A stretch of 39,752 nucleotides of DNA from Bacteroidetes bacterium HGW-Bacteroidetes-2 (GTDB lineage Bacteria > Bacteroidota > Bacteroidia > Flavobacteriales > Flavobacteriaceae). Where the stretch lies: positions 1 through 39,752 of the forward strand of contig PHDJ01000039.1 in the NCBI GenBank assembly GCA_002842575.1. The letters are read 5' to 3'. Positions 25,246 through 33,915 of the stretch are shown one piece after another (the first letter of the stretch is position 1; each line of letters starts with the position of its first letter). The notes under the pieces were generated by a model, which was not told the origin of the DNA, did no database searches, and was given only the letters and a program-made list of their open reading frames with translations. The translations under genes and the position numbers were made by a program.

Positions 25246-26436
25246 ATGCCAAGTATTTCAAACAAAGGAAAATTAATGCCAGAATCGCCAATTAGAAAAT
25301 TGGTTCCTTATGCAGATATTGCTCAGAAAAAGGGAATAAAAATATATCATTTAAATATTGGACAACCCGATATAAAAACCCCAAAACTTGCCCTAGATGC
25401 TGTAAAAAACAACTCCATTGAAGTGCTATCTTACAGTCACTCTGCAGGGTTTGAGAGTTATAGAAATAAACTATCTCTTTACTACCAAAAAATAAATCCT
25501 TCTATAAACAGCAGTAATATTATTGTGACCACAGGTGGTTCAGAAGCTTTGCTTTTTGCCATGGGAACCGTAGCAGACCCTGACAATGAAATCATAATTC
25601 CTGAACCTTTTTATGCTAATTATAATGGTTTTGCCATTTCTTCTGGTGTAAAAGTGGTGCCAGTAATTTCAACCATAGAAACCAATTTTGCTTTACCTGC
25701 TATTTCTGAATTTGAAAAACTTATTACACCAAGAACCAAAGCAATTCTAATTTGCAATCCTGGAAACCCAACAGGATATATGTATTCCAAAGTAGAAATA
25801 GAGCAACTTGCCGCTTTAGTTTTAAAACATGATTTGTTTTTGATAGCCGATGAAGTGTATAGAGAATTTGCTTATGACGGTTTACAACACTACTCTATAT
25901 TAGCAGTTTCGGACTTAGACAACCATGCCATTGTTATCGACTCCGTTTCTAAACGGTATAGTATGTGTGGCGCAAGAATTGGATGTATTGTTTCAAAAAA
26001 CAAAGAAGTAATGGCAACAGCAATGAAGTTTGCACAAGCCCGATTAAGCCCCCCCACTTTTGCACAAATTGCCAGTGAAGCAGCTTTAGAAACTCCACAA
26101 TCCTATTTTGACGATGTCATAGAGGAATATAAAGAACGACGAGATTTGCTGATTTCTGAATTGCAAAAAATTCCGAATGTAAAAGTTGCAAATCCTGGAG
26201 GCGCCTTTTATTGCATCGCCGAACTCCCCGTTAAAAATGCCGATGATTTTGCTCGTTGGTTATTAGAAGATTTTCAAACCAATAGTGAAACGGTTATGGT
26301 TGCTCCTGCAGCAGGTTTTTATTCCACACCAAATGTTGGCCTAAACCAAGTGCGTATAGCTTATGTATTGAAAAAAGCTGATTTATTACGGTCGGTTGCT
26401 ATTTTAAAAATTGCTTTAGAACAGTATAAAAATTAA
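25246..26436 (+). CDS. Pyridoxal phosphate-dependent aminotransferase (class I/II)
   Basis: The 396-residue fold-type I aminotransferase resembles the AspC/aspartate-aminotransferase-like group. Seen are SHSAGFESYRNKL, VTTGGSEALLFAMG at about 86-99, CNPGNPTGYMYS at about 168-179, IADEVYREF at about 203-211, the PLP lysine in SVSKRYSMCGARIG at about 234-247, and the substrate Arg in QVRIAYV near the end. Substrate choice cannot be read. It precedes murB on the same strand at 90 bp; no shared pathway is implied. Confidence 0.94.
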   Translation: MPSISNKGKLMPESPIRKLVPYADIAQKKGIKIYHLNIGQPDIKTPKLALDAVKNNSIEVLSYSHSAGFESYRNKLSLYYQKINPSINSSNIIVTTGGSEALLFAMGTVADPDNEIIIPEPFYANYNGFAISSGVKVVPVISTIETNFALPAISEFEKLITPRTKAILICNPGNPTGYMYSKVEIEQLAALVLKHDLFLIADEVYREFAYDGLQHYSILAVSDLDNHAIVIDSVSKRYSMCGARIGCIVSKNKEVMATAMKFAQARLSPPTFAQIASEAALETPQSYFDDVIEEYKERRDLLISELQKIPNVKVANPGGAFYCIAELPVKNADDFARWLLEDFQTNSETVMVAPAAGFYSTPNVGLNQVRIAYVLKKADLLRSVAILKIALEQYKN

Positions 26437-26526
26437 TTTTTATGACCCCATATTCAGATACCTTAGAAAGTCAAAAAATATTGCGTCACAAAATTTCATG
26501 ATTTTCATAATCTTGAAAAGATACTT

Positions 26527-27540
26527 ATGTTCATAGAAGAAAATAAATCGTTAAAGAAATACAACACTTTTGGCATCGACCATACAGCAAGCCACTTTGT
26601 ATCTGTTTCTTCCATAAACGAATTGAAGCAAGCTCTTGAGGATAAGCGGTTTGAAAAAAGACTTGTTTTAGGCGGCGGAAGTAATATGCTGCTTACAAAA
26701 AATATAGAAGCATTAGTCATTCAAATTAATTTAAAAGGAATTTCTATTGAATTTGAAGATGATGATTTTGTAAATCTGAAAATAATGGCTGGTGAAAATT
26801 GGCATGAACTCGTACTTTATTGCCTTTCAAAAGATTATGGTGGCATTGAAAATTTATCACTAATCCCCGGAAATACAGGCACAGCTCCCATTCAAAACAT
26901 AGGAGCTTATGGCGTAGAAATAAAAGATGTGTTTGTGCGGTGCGAAGCAATGGGTATAAAAACGCAAAGCATAAAAACATTTACTCGTGAAGAATGCCAT
27001 TTTGGCTACCGAGATTCCATTTTTAAAACCCGTGAAAAAGGAAACTATATCATTACCAGTGTCACCCTTAAACTCAGTAAAAAAAATCATAATACTGCAG
27101 TGGCGTATGGCTCTATACAGGAGGAGTTAGTCAAATTGGCTATAAAAATTCCTACAATTCAGGATATTTCAAAAGCAGTAATTGCCATAAGACAATCTAA
27201 ATTACCAGATCCAAAAATATTGGGAAATAGCGGAAGTTTCTTTAAAAATCCAATTATACAAGCAGCCCAATTTGAAACGTTTAGTGCCGCACATCCCGAT
27301 GCCCCATTTTATAAAGTTTCTGAGCGAGAATTTAAAATTCCCGCAGGCTGGCTTATTGAAAAATCTGGTTTTAAAGGAAAGCGGTTTGGTGATGCTGGAG
27401 TTCATGAAAAACAAGCCCTAGTTTTAGTAAACTATGGAAATGCTAAAGGAGCCGAAATACTTGCTTTAGCGCAAAAAATTCAAAAAAAAGTTAAAAAATA
27501 TTTTAGTATAGATATAGAAACAGAAGTAAATATTCTATAA
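26527..27540 (+). CDS. murB: UDP-N-acetylenolpyruvoylglucosamine reductase
   Basis: The 337-residue FAD enzyme reduces UDP-GlcNAc-enolpyruvate to UDP-MurNAc with NADPH in peptidoglycan synthesis. It shows the type I MurB pattern: SLKKYNTFGIDH at the start, LGGGSNMLL at about 50-58 and IPGNTGTAPIQNIGAYGVE at about 114-132 for FAD binding, FGYRDSIFK with the substrate Tyr, and LGNSGSFFKNPII with the catalytic Ser near 236. Length fits type I. The ATG at 26527 is the first in frame with the family start. Confidence 0.97.
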   Translation: MFIEENKSLKKYNTFGIDHTASHFVSVSSINELKQALEDKRFEKRLVLGGGSNMLLTKNIEALVIQINLKGISIEFEDDDFVNLKIMAGENWHELVLYCLSKDYGGIENLSLIPGNTGTAPIQNIGAYGVEIKDVFVRCEAMGIKTQSIKTFTREECHFGYRDSIFKTREKGNYIITSVTLKLSKKNHNTAVAYGSIQEELVKLAIKIPTIQDISKAVIAIRQSKLPDPKILGNSGSFFKNPIIQAAQFETFSAAHPDAPFYKVSEREFKIPAGWLIEKSGFKGKRFGDAGVHEKQALVLVNYGNAKGAEILALAQKIQKKVKKYFSIDIETEVNIL

Positions 27541-27616
27541 TTTTTTTTTGAAATAAATCGTGAAATTTTTTAAAAATCAACCCCTGATAAACAAAATTTC
27601 ATATCTATTAATCTAC

Positions 27617-27634
27617 AATCTTTTTGTACCTTTG
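27617..27634 (+). promoter_or_regulatory. Extended -7 promoter for the CxxC protein-glycosyltransferase-sigma operon
   Basis: AATCTTTTTGTACCTTTG contains TACCTTTG, a full TAnnTTTG match at 27627-27634, 18 nt before the ATG at 27652. The preceding 10 bases are identical to those before the lipA promoter at 29707. Confidence 0.6.
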
Positions 27635-27651
27635 TAGGATAATGTAGAGCC

Positions 27652-27855
27652 ATGAAATTATTACTTATTACCTTAGCACTTTTAGGATTAGCTGTAGCTG
27701 GTATTGCTATTAAAATATGGGCAAAAAAAGACGGAAAATTCGCTGGAACCTGTGCTAGCCAAAGTCCATTTTTAAACAAAAGCGGCGAACCTTGCGGATT
27801 TTGCGGAAAAACCCCCGATCAATTTGATAGCTGTAAAGAAGAAATCCACTCTTAA
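27652..27855 (+). CDS. Small membrane or secreted protein with CxxC motif
   Basis: The 67-residue product has one hydrophobic helix at about residues 2-22 (LLLITLALLGLAVAGIAI), a short basic stretch, and a soluble tail with four cysteines: GTCASQ, then EPCGFCGKTPDQFDSC. The CGFC pair looks like a possible metal or Fe-S site. Relatives are common beside this glycosyltransferase/sigma-factor pair in Flavobacteriaceae and are annotated only as membrane or secreted protein. The function is unknown. It is first in an operon with the glycosyltransferase 18 bp downstream. Confidence 0.8.
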   Translation: MKLLLITLALLGLAVAGIAIKIWAKKDGKFAGTCASQSPFLNKSGEPCGFCGKTPDQFDSCKEEIHS

Positions 27856-27873
27856 GTATTTTTAGTAAGATAT

Positions 27874-28977
27874 ATGGTTGCCGCGATAATGCTTTCTGCC
27901 TTTGCAATTATTGTTTTTATAAATTGCACTTATTATTTTATTTTTTCAAAATTTTCATTTTTAAAGCCACTTACTGATTTAAAAAACAATAGCCTCCCCA
28001 TTTCCTTAATTGTTTGTGCCAAGAACGAATCTGAAAATTTAAAAAAACATATACCTTTTTGGATAAAACAGAAATATCCCGATTTTGAAATCATTCTAAT
28101 TAATGATGCTTCCTCTGATGATAGTTTAGAAGTAATGGAAAAGTTTTCGGCTTCTGACAACAGAATTAAAATAGTAAATGTTGTAAACATCGAAGCTTTT
28201 TGGGCAAATAAAAAATATGCGCTTACTTTAGGAATTAAAAAAGCCAAAAACAAATATCTTCTTTTTACAGATGCTGATTGTAAACCAAAATCGGATCACT
28301 GGATACAAGAAATGGCAAACCAGTTTTCAGATTCCAAACAATTGGTTTTAGGCTATAGCGGTTATCAAAAAAAACCTTCCTTTTTAAATAAACTAATAAG
28401 ATTTGAAACCTGGATTACCGCATTTCAATATTTCAGCTATGCAAAAATAGGCATGCCCTATATGGGTGTAGGCAGAAATTTAGGATATACTTCTACCCTA
28501 TTTTATGAAAACAACGGCTTTATGAGCCATATGTACATACGTTCAGGCGATGACGATTTGTTTGTAAACGAAGCCGCAAACAGTAAAAATACAGCTATAT
28601 GTTTTTCAAAAAATAGTTTTACAGAATCTATTCCAAAAACAACTTGGAAAAGTTTTTGGAATCAAAAAAAGAGGCATATAACCACCGCAAAAAATTATAA
28701 AACTTTCCATAAAATCATATTAAGCCTATACTTTATAGCCAATTTACTTTTTTGGGTAGGTGCTGTTTCCTGCTTTTTCTTTATCCCTTGGGAATGGGCT
28801 ACAGGACTCATTGCCTTACGCCTTCTAACACAATATCTAGTTTACAGCAAAACACTTAAAAAGCTAGACGAAACAGGCTTACTATATTTAATTCCATTAT
28901 TAGAATTATTTTTAATCTGCTTTCAATTAAGTATCTTTATATCCAATATCTTCTCAAAACCAAAACATTGGAAATAA
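27874..28977 (+). CDS. Family 2 glycosyltransferase, membrane-anchored
   Basis: The 367-residue protein has an N-terminal transmembrane helix (about 2-22), a GT-A domain with SLIVCAKNESENLKKHI (about 44-60), ILINDASSDDSLEVM (about 72-86) and the metal-binding DADCKP (about 131-136), an acceptor-site ED-like GDDDLF (about 226-231), a QKKRH motif near 268, and two or three C-terminal helices (about 285-365). The layout resembles processive or polyisoprenyl GT2 enzymes of the inner membrane. The sugar and acceptor are unknown. Its end overlaps the sigma-factor start by 10 bp, so translation is coupled. Confidence 0.9.
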   Translation: MVAAIMLSAFAIIVFINCTYYFIFSKFSFLKPLTDLKNNSLPISLIVCAKNESENLKKHIPFWIKQKYPDFEIILINDASSDDSLEVMEKFSASDNRIKIVNVVNIEAFWANKKYALTLGIKKAKNKYLLFTDADCKPKSDHWIQEMANQFSDSKQLVLGYSGYQKKPSFLNKLIRFETWITAFQYFSYAKIGMPYMGVGRNLGYTSTLFYENNGFMSHMYIRSGDDDLFVNEAANSKNTAICFSKNSFTESIPKTTWKSFWNQKKRHITTAKNYKTFHKIILSLYFIANLLFWVGAVSCFFFIPWEWATGLIALRLLTQYLVYSKTLKKLDETGLLYLIPLLELFLICFQLSIFISNIFSKPKHWK

Positions 28978-29540
28978 AAAAGGAAATTTTAAGTAGAGAA
29001 ATAAAAAACGCCAAACTAGGCAAACAAATGGCTTTTAATTTTTTATTGGATACTTTCTGGAACGAAGTTTACGGATTTCAATTAATACGAGTGCATAATG
29101 AAGCCGAAGCCGAAGACATTACTATTGAAACATTTGCTAAAGCCTTCGATAAAATAAAAACATATCAGGAAGAATACACATTTAGTACTTGGTTGATCAC
29201 CATTTCAAAAAATATTCATATTGATAAACTTCGAAAAAAAAACGCTTCTATTACCTCAAAGTACATGGAAATGGATGATTCACAAATAAAAAAAATTCCA
29301 GATGACTCTCCCACTCCCGAAGATTATTTAATTACCCAACAAAATTTAGCAACCCTATTAAAACACATAAAAAAACTCAAACCCCATTATCAAGAAGTTA
29401 TTAACTTACGATACTTTCAAGAGATGAGTTATAAAGAAATAGCAGAAAAATTAGAAGAACCCATTAATAATATCAAAGTAAAACTGCTTCGCTCTAAAAA
29501 ACTTTTAGCAGAAATAATTTCAAAAAATAAGTTAGATTAA
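28968..29540 (+). CDS. ECF-type RNA polymerase sigma factor
   Basis: The 190-residue sigma-70 family protein has region 2 (AEAEDITIETFAKAFDKIKTY and FSTWLITISKNIHIDKLRKK, about 45-92) and region 4 with the helix-turn-helix (LKPHYQEVINLRYFQEMSYKEIAEKLEEPINNIKVKLLRSKKLL, about 139-182). It lacks region 3, as ECF sigmas do. The start is a TTG at 28968 inside the end of the glycosyltransferase gene; it gives the usual MEIKKEIL-like family start, and no better ATG exists before region 2. No anti-sigma gene follows, so control is not of the standard membrane anti-sigma type as far as is visible. lipA follows after 201 bp. Confidence 0.9.
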   Translation: MEIKKEILSREIKNAKLGKQMAFNFLLDTFWNEVYGFQLIRVHNEAEAEDITIETFAKAFDKIKTYQEEYTFSTWLITISKNIHIDKLRKKNASITSKYMEMDDSQIKKIPDDSPTPEDYLITQQNLATLLKHIKKLKPHYQEVINLRYFQEMSYKEIAEKLEEPINNIKVKLLRSKKLLAEIISKNKLD

Positions 29541-29706
29541 AAAAATAAACCATCTTTCCTTATTTTATGTCCCCTTAATTTCTTTCAATTATTTTATTGT
29601 ATAAGAATCCTTAAAAATATTCTTTAAAAAAGGTCCAAATATTTTTTACCATAAAGTGTCAAACCCTCTAAAAAATTAAATATAAAATCTAAAATCGGCT
29701 ATCGCT

Positions 29707-29724
29707 AATCTTTTTGTACATTTG
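29707..29724 (+). promoter_or_regulatory. Extended -7 promoter for lipA
   Basis: AATCTTTTTGTACATTTG contains a full TAnnTTTG match (TACATTTG, 29717-29724), 17 nt before the lipA ATG. It shares AATCTTTTTGTAC with the promoter at 27617 and shows that lipA has its own start although it follows the sigma-factor gene. Confidence 0.6.
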
Positions 29725-29741
29725 CATTCCTAAAATAAGCT

Positions 29742-30614
29742 ATGGAAACAGAAACTTTAAGCCTTTTAAAAGCAACTCCAAAACCAAAATGGCTTCGTGT
29801 AAAATTACCTACAGGTAAAAAATACACAGAGTTAAGAAGCCTTGTGGACAACTATAAATTAAACACTATATGCACTTCAGGCAGCTGCCCAAACATGGGC
29901 GAATGCTGGAGCGAAGGCACTGCTACCTTTATGATTTTAGGTAATGTTTGTACTCGCTCTTGTGGTTTTTGCGGTGTAAAAACCGGCAGGCCGGAAACTA
30001 TTGATTGGGATGAGCCAGAAAAAGTAGCCCGCTCTATTAAGTTAATGAACATTAAACATGCCGTTATCACATCTGTAGATAGAGATGATTTAAAAGACAT
30101 GGGGTCTATAGCTTGGGCAGAAACCATAAAAGCCATAAGAAGAATGAATCCAAAAACCACTTTGGAAACACTAATTCCAGACTTCCAAGGAGTAGAAAGA
30201 AACATTGACAGAATTATTGAAGTACACCCCGAGGTAGTTTCGCACAACATGGAAACCGTAAAGCGTCTTACTCGTGAAGTACGCATTCAAGCCAAATATG
30301 AAAGAAGTCTTGGCGTTTTAAAATACTTAAAAGATCAAGGAATGCAAAGAACCAAAAGTGGTATAATGCTGGGTTTGGGTGAAAAGGAAGAAGAAGTTAT
30401 TCAAACTTTAGAAGATTTGCGAAGTGTTGGTCTAGATATCGTAACCATCGGTCAATACCTACAACCTTCAAAAAAACACCTTCCGGTAAAAGAATTTATT
30501 TTTCCAGAACAATTTCAAAAATATGAAAAAATAGGTTTAGAAATGGGCTTTCGCCATGTAGAAAGTGGCGCTCTTGTTCGTTCTTCTTATAAAGCACAAA
30601 AACATTTAACCTAA
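29742..30614 (+). CDS. lipA: Lipoyl synthase
   Basis: The 290-residue radical SAM enzyme inserts two sulfurs into octanoyl groups on lipoyl domains. It has both iron-sulfur motifs: [12 protein letters not shown] (CX4CX5C type, auxiliary cluster, about 44-55) and CTRSCGFC (CX3CX2C, radical SAM cluster, about 70-77), then [12 protein letters not shown] and [10 protein letters not shown], and the C-terminal RSSYKA serine that coordinates the auxiliary cluster. Length is normal. No lipB is adjacent. gap follows at 26 bp on the same strand. Confidence 0.97.
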   Translation: METETLSLLKATPKPKWLRVKLPTGKKYTELRSLVDNYKLNTICTSGSCPNMGECWSEGTATFMILGNVCTRSCGFCGVKTGRPETIDWDEPEKVARSIKLMNIKHAVITSVDRDDLKDMGSIAWAETIKAIRRMNPKTTLETLIPDFQGVERNIDRIIEVHPEVVSHNMETVKRLTREVRIQAKYERSLGVLKYLKDQGMQRTKSGIMLGLGEKEEEVIQTLEDLRSVGLDIVTIGQYLQPSKKHLPVKEFIFPEQFQKYEKIGLEMGFRHVESGALVRSSYKAQKHLT

Positions 30615-30640
30615 ACATTTTTTTCACTCGACAAACAACA

Positions 30641-31639
30641 ATGCCAAAAGTAACTACTATTGCAATAAACGGTTTTGGAAGAATTGGGCGAAATTTATTT
30701 CGTTTGCTATTAAACGAACCCACAATAAAAGTAGTCGCAATAAATGACTTGGCAGACGCAAGAACGCTTAGCCATTTACTTAAATATGACAGTATTCACG
30801 GGGTTTTAAAACAAGTTGTTTCTTTTGAAGAACATAGTATTCTTGTTAATAAGATAAAATACCCCCTCTTTAATGAAGCTAAAATCGAAAACATTTCATG
30901 GCCAAATGTAGATTTTGTGATAGAATGCACCGGAAAATTTAAAACCAAAAACCTTTTAGAAGCACATTTAAAAGCTGGAGCAAAAAAAGTAATCTTAAGC
31001 GTACCCCCTGACGATGACAAAATTAAAACCGTTGTTCTAGGCGTAAACGAAAACATCCTTGATGGCACAGAAAACATCGTTTCAAATGCCTCCTGTACAA
31101 CAAACAATGCCGCTCCAATGATACAGGTTATTGATACTCTTTGTGGTATTGAACAAGCATATATTACTACAATACATTCCTATACTACAGACCAAAGTTT
31201 ACATGACCAACCCCACCGCGATTTGCGAAGAGCAAGAGCCGCAGGACAATCTATTGTGCCAACAACAACTGGCGCTGCAAAGGCTTTGACAAAAATATTT
31301 CCACAATTTGCATCTGTAATAGGCGGTTGTGGCATTCGTGTGCCAGTGCCAAATGGCTCACTAACCGATTTAACCTTAAACGTAAAAAAAGAAACCTCGA
31401 TTGCATCTATAAATGCAGCATTCAAAAAAGCTTCCGAAACCAACCTTAAAGGAATTCTAGAATATACCGAAGACCCTATTGTTTCTATTGATGTGATAGA
31501 TAATTCACATTCTTGTATATTTGATGCCCAAATGACCTCAGTAATTGGTAAGTTTGTAAAAATCATTGGATGGTATGACAACGAAATTGGTTATTCCTCG
31601 AGATTAATTGATTTAGTAAAATACATTTCAAAGAAATAA
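30641..31639 (+). CDS. gap: Type I glyceraldehyde-3-phosphate dehydrogenase
   Basis: The 332-residue enzyme interconverts glyceraldehyde 3-phosphate and 1,3-bisphosphoglycerate. It has the NAD site NGFGRIGRNLFR near the N-terminus, Asp in AINDLAD favouring NAD, the catalytic Cys in SNASCTTNNAAPM at about 149-161, the HSYTTDQSLHD loop with its His, RRARAA, and WYDNEIGYS near the end. The active-site motif reads CTTNNAAP where most GAPDHs have CTTNCLAP; Bacteroidota often carry two GAPDHs and this appears to be the second type. It lies 26 bp after lipA. Confidence 0.95.
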   Translation: MPKVTTIAINGFGRIGRNLFRLLLNEPTIKVVAINDLADARTLSHLLKYDSIHGVLKQVVSFEEHSILVNKIKYPLFNEAKIENISWPNVDFVIECTGKFKTKNLLEAHLKAGAKKVILSVPPDDDKIKTVVLGVNENILDGTENIVSNASCTTNNAAPMIQVIDTLCGIEQAYITTIHSYTTDQSLHDQPHRDLRRARAAGQSIVPTTTGAAKALTKIFPQFASVIGGCGIRVPVPNGSLTDLTLNVKKETSIASINAAFKKASETNLKGILEYTEDPIVSIDVIDNSHSCIFDAQMTSVIGKFVKIIGWYDNEIGYSSRLIDLVKYISKK

Positions 31640-31665
31640 CTATATTTATCCCTATTTAAGGCAAA

Positions 31666-33915
31666 ATGAAAAGGAGATTTATTCGATTAATTTTACCCCT
31701 TTACTTACTTTTATTTTCGCTTTCATTAGTTGCACAAAAAACTGAAACGAAAAATGAAGACACGATTGCATTCATTTTAAATCTGCAACATAAAGCCTAT
31801 CAATCTATACTTACTCAACAATTAGATGAAGTAATTCCTAACCTTTTAGAAGCAAAAGAACTAGCAAAAAAAATTAATAGTGCCCCACACAAAGCCTCTG
31901 TTAGTACCACTCTGGCTTACTTTTTCTATTCCATAAACAGTTTTGACCTTGCCAAAGATGAAGCAACTAAAGCTATAGGCTATATAAAAGATCAAACTAT
32001 TTCTCCAGATTTAGCTAGAGCATATAGCCTTTATGGACTTATTTTAATAAAAATCAAAGACTATGATAATGCCGGCAAATATCTTGACAGGGCAGATCAA
32101 ATATTATTAACACTTAATGACGAAGGAGAATTAGCCAAGGTAAAGTTCAATAAAGGATTATTAGCTTTAGAAAAGAAGGAAACTAAAAAAGCATTAAACT
32201 ACTTTGCAGCAACCCTCCCCATTTTTGAATCTTTAGAATATCATTTTTTTGAAGCAAATGCCAATAATTATATCGCACAAACTCTAATTGATTTACAAGC
32301 AAAGGATGCAGAAGAAAAAAAGAGAAATATTGGAGATGCTAAATTTGCCATAGACAAAGCAATAATTATTTGTAAAACCTACAACTATCTAAAATTAGAA
32401 ACCTATAGCTATAAAGTATTAAGTGAAATAGCAATGCTTCAAAACAAACCAACGGAAGCCTACAATGCACTTAAAGAATTTGTAAATAAAAACGATTATT
32501 TAGAAGAAATACACGCAGCAATTTTAAGTAAAAATTTAGATTTTGAGTCTAACAGTGCAAGTCTTAATGACATTATAGCAACACAGCAAATTGATTTAGA
32601 AGAACAACAAAAGGCTATTACTATGAACCGGTTTACAACCGGACTAAGTGTAACACTAATTCTTATACTCTCCCTATTAACACTTTCCTTGTTTAAAAAT
32701 AATAATTTAAGAGCGAGAGCAAACAAATTGCTTCAAGAAAAAAACGATGAATTAATCATTGCAAAAGAGTTTGCTGAGAAAGCTTCTTTAGCAAAAGCAC
32801 AATTTCTATCTACTATAACCCATGAGTTAAGAACACCAATGTATGCAGTAACAGGTTTAACACATTTACTTTTAGAAGATAACCCTCGTGAAGATCAAAA
32901 AGAACATTTAAACTCTTTAAAGTTTTCAGGTGAATATTTACTTTCATTAATAAACAACATATTAGATCTTAATAAACTAGAAGCCAACAAAGTAGAAATT
33001 GAGAAAAAAGCCTTCAATCTAAAAAAACGCATCGAAGACGTATTAATAGCTTTAAGAAAATCGTCTAGCGATAAGAACAATAAGCTAATCTTAAATTATG
33101 ATGAAAACATCCCATTCAAGCTTGTGGGTGACCCTATTGTAATCTCTCAAATATTGATTAATTTAATAGGTAACTCCGTAAAATTTACGGAGAATGGCGA
33201 GGTCAGCATTCAAGTAAAAAAATTAAGCCAAACCGATAAAACCGTTTTACTGCATTTTGAAATAAAAGATAGCGGCGTTGGAATTTCATTAAAAAAACAA
33301 AAAGCGATTTTCGAAAACTTTACTCAAGGTTCAATTCAAATTAACAGAAAATTTGGCGGTACAGGCCTTGGATTAGCTATAGTGAAGAATTTATTAACCC
33401 TAATGGGAAGTAAAATTAATTTAGAAAGCGAAATAGGAAAAGGCTCTAAATTTTGGTTTGATTTAAAATTTAGTATTGCCGCTGAAGATATAGAAAACAA
33501 AAATCCAAATGCAATTATCTATGATGTAGATTATATAGCTCTAGAAAACCTACATATTTTAGTGGTGGAAGACAATAAAATCAACCAGATGATTACCAAA
33601 AAAATTCTGGAAAAAAACAAAATGAAGTGCTCTGCAGCTGATAATGGTGAAGATGCTGTAGCCTTAGTTAAAGAAAACGACTATGATTTAATATTAATGG
33701 ACATCCACATGCCAGGAATAAGTGGTATTGAAGCTACACAACAAATTAGAGAGTTTAAAAAACAAATCCCAATCATAGCTTTAACCGCGGTCACCATCGA
33801 TGAAAACTTAGATGATTTTTATAAAGCAGGTTTTAATGAAATCATTCCGAAACCTTTCAAAACAGAAGAGTTTTTTGAAAAAATTTATCGTACCCTTCAA
33901 ACTACTAAAACTTAG
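31666..33915 (+). CDS. Hybrid TPR histidine kinase with receiver domain
   Basis: The 749-residue protein has a signal peptide (about 1-23, ending LVAQ), TPR-type helical repeats (about 30-300), a transmembrane helix at about 322-343 (LSVTLILILSLLTLSLF), a coiled coil, a HisKA domain with the phosphoacceptor in THELRTPM, an HATPase_c domain (NLIGNSVKFTENG, DSGVGI, GGTGLGLAIVKN) and a C-terminal receiver domain (HILVVEDNKINQ, phospho-Asp in LMDIHMPG, conserved Lys in IPKPFK). The receiver implies a phosphorelay; no HPt or DNA-binding output is attached or adjacent. It follows gap by 26 bp on the same strand, and its stop overlaps the stop of convergent lpxK. Confidence 0.93.
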   Translation: MKRRFIRLILPLYLLLFSLSLVAQKTETKNEDTIAFILNLQHKAYQSILTQQLDEVIPNLLEAKELAKKINSAPHKASVSTTLAYFFYSINSFDLAKDEATKAIGYIKDQTISPDLARAYSLYGLILIKIKDYDNAGKYLDRADQILLTLNDEGELAKVKFNKGLLALEKKETKKALNYFAATLPIFESLEYHFFEANANNYIAQTLIDLQAKDAEEKKRNIGDAKFAIDKAIIICKTYNYLKLETYSYKVLSEIAMLQNKPTEAYNALKEFVNKNDYLEEIHAAILSKNLDFESNSASLNDIIATQQIDLEEQQKAITMNRFTTGLSVTLILILSLLTLSLFKNNNLRARANKLLQEKNDELIIAKEFAEKASLAKAQFLSTITHELRTPMYAVTGLTHLLLEDNPREDQKEHLNSLKFSGEYLLSLINNILDLNKLEANKVEIEKKAFNLKKRIEDVLIALRKSSSDKNNKLILNYDENIPFKLVGDPIVISQILINLIGNSVKFTENGEVSIQVKKLSQTDKTVLLHFEIKDSGVGISLKKQKAIFENFTQGSIQINRKFGGTGLGLAIVKNLLTLMGSKINLESEIGKGSKFWFDLKFSIAAEDIENKNPNAIIYDVDYIALENLHILVVEDNKINQMITKKILEKNKMKCSAADNGEDAVALVKENDYDLILMDIHMPGISGIEATQQIREFKKQIPIIALTAVTIDENLDDFYKAGFNEIIPKPFKTEEFFEKIYRTLQTTKT

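Noticed and set aside
26047-26054. Run of about seven C in the aminotransferase gene
   Set aside because: The frame is intact and the codons encode a normal SPPT segment, so no sign of switching.
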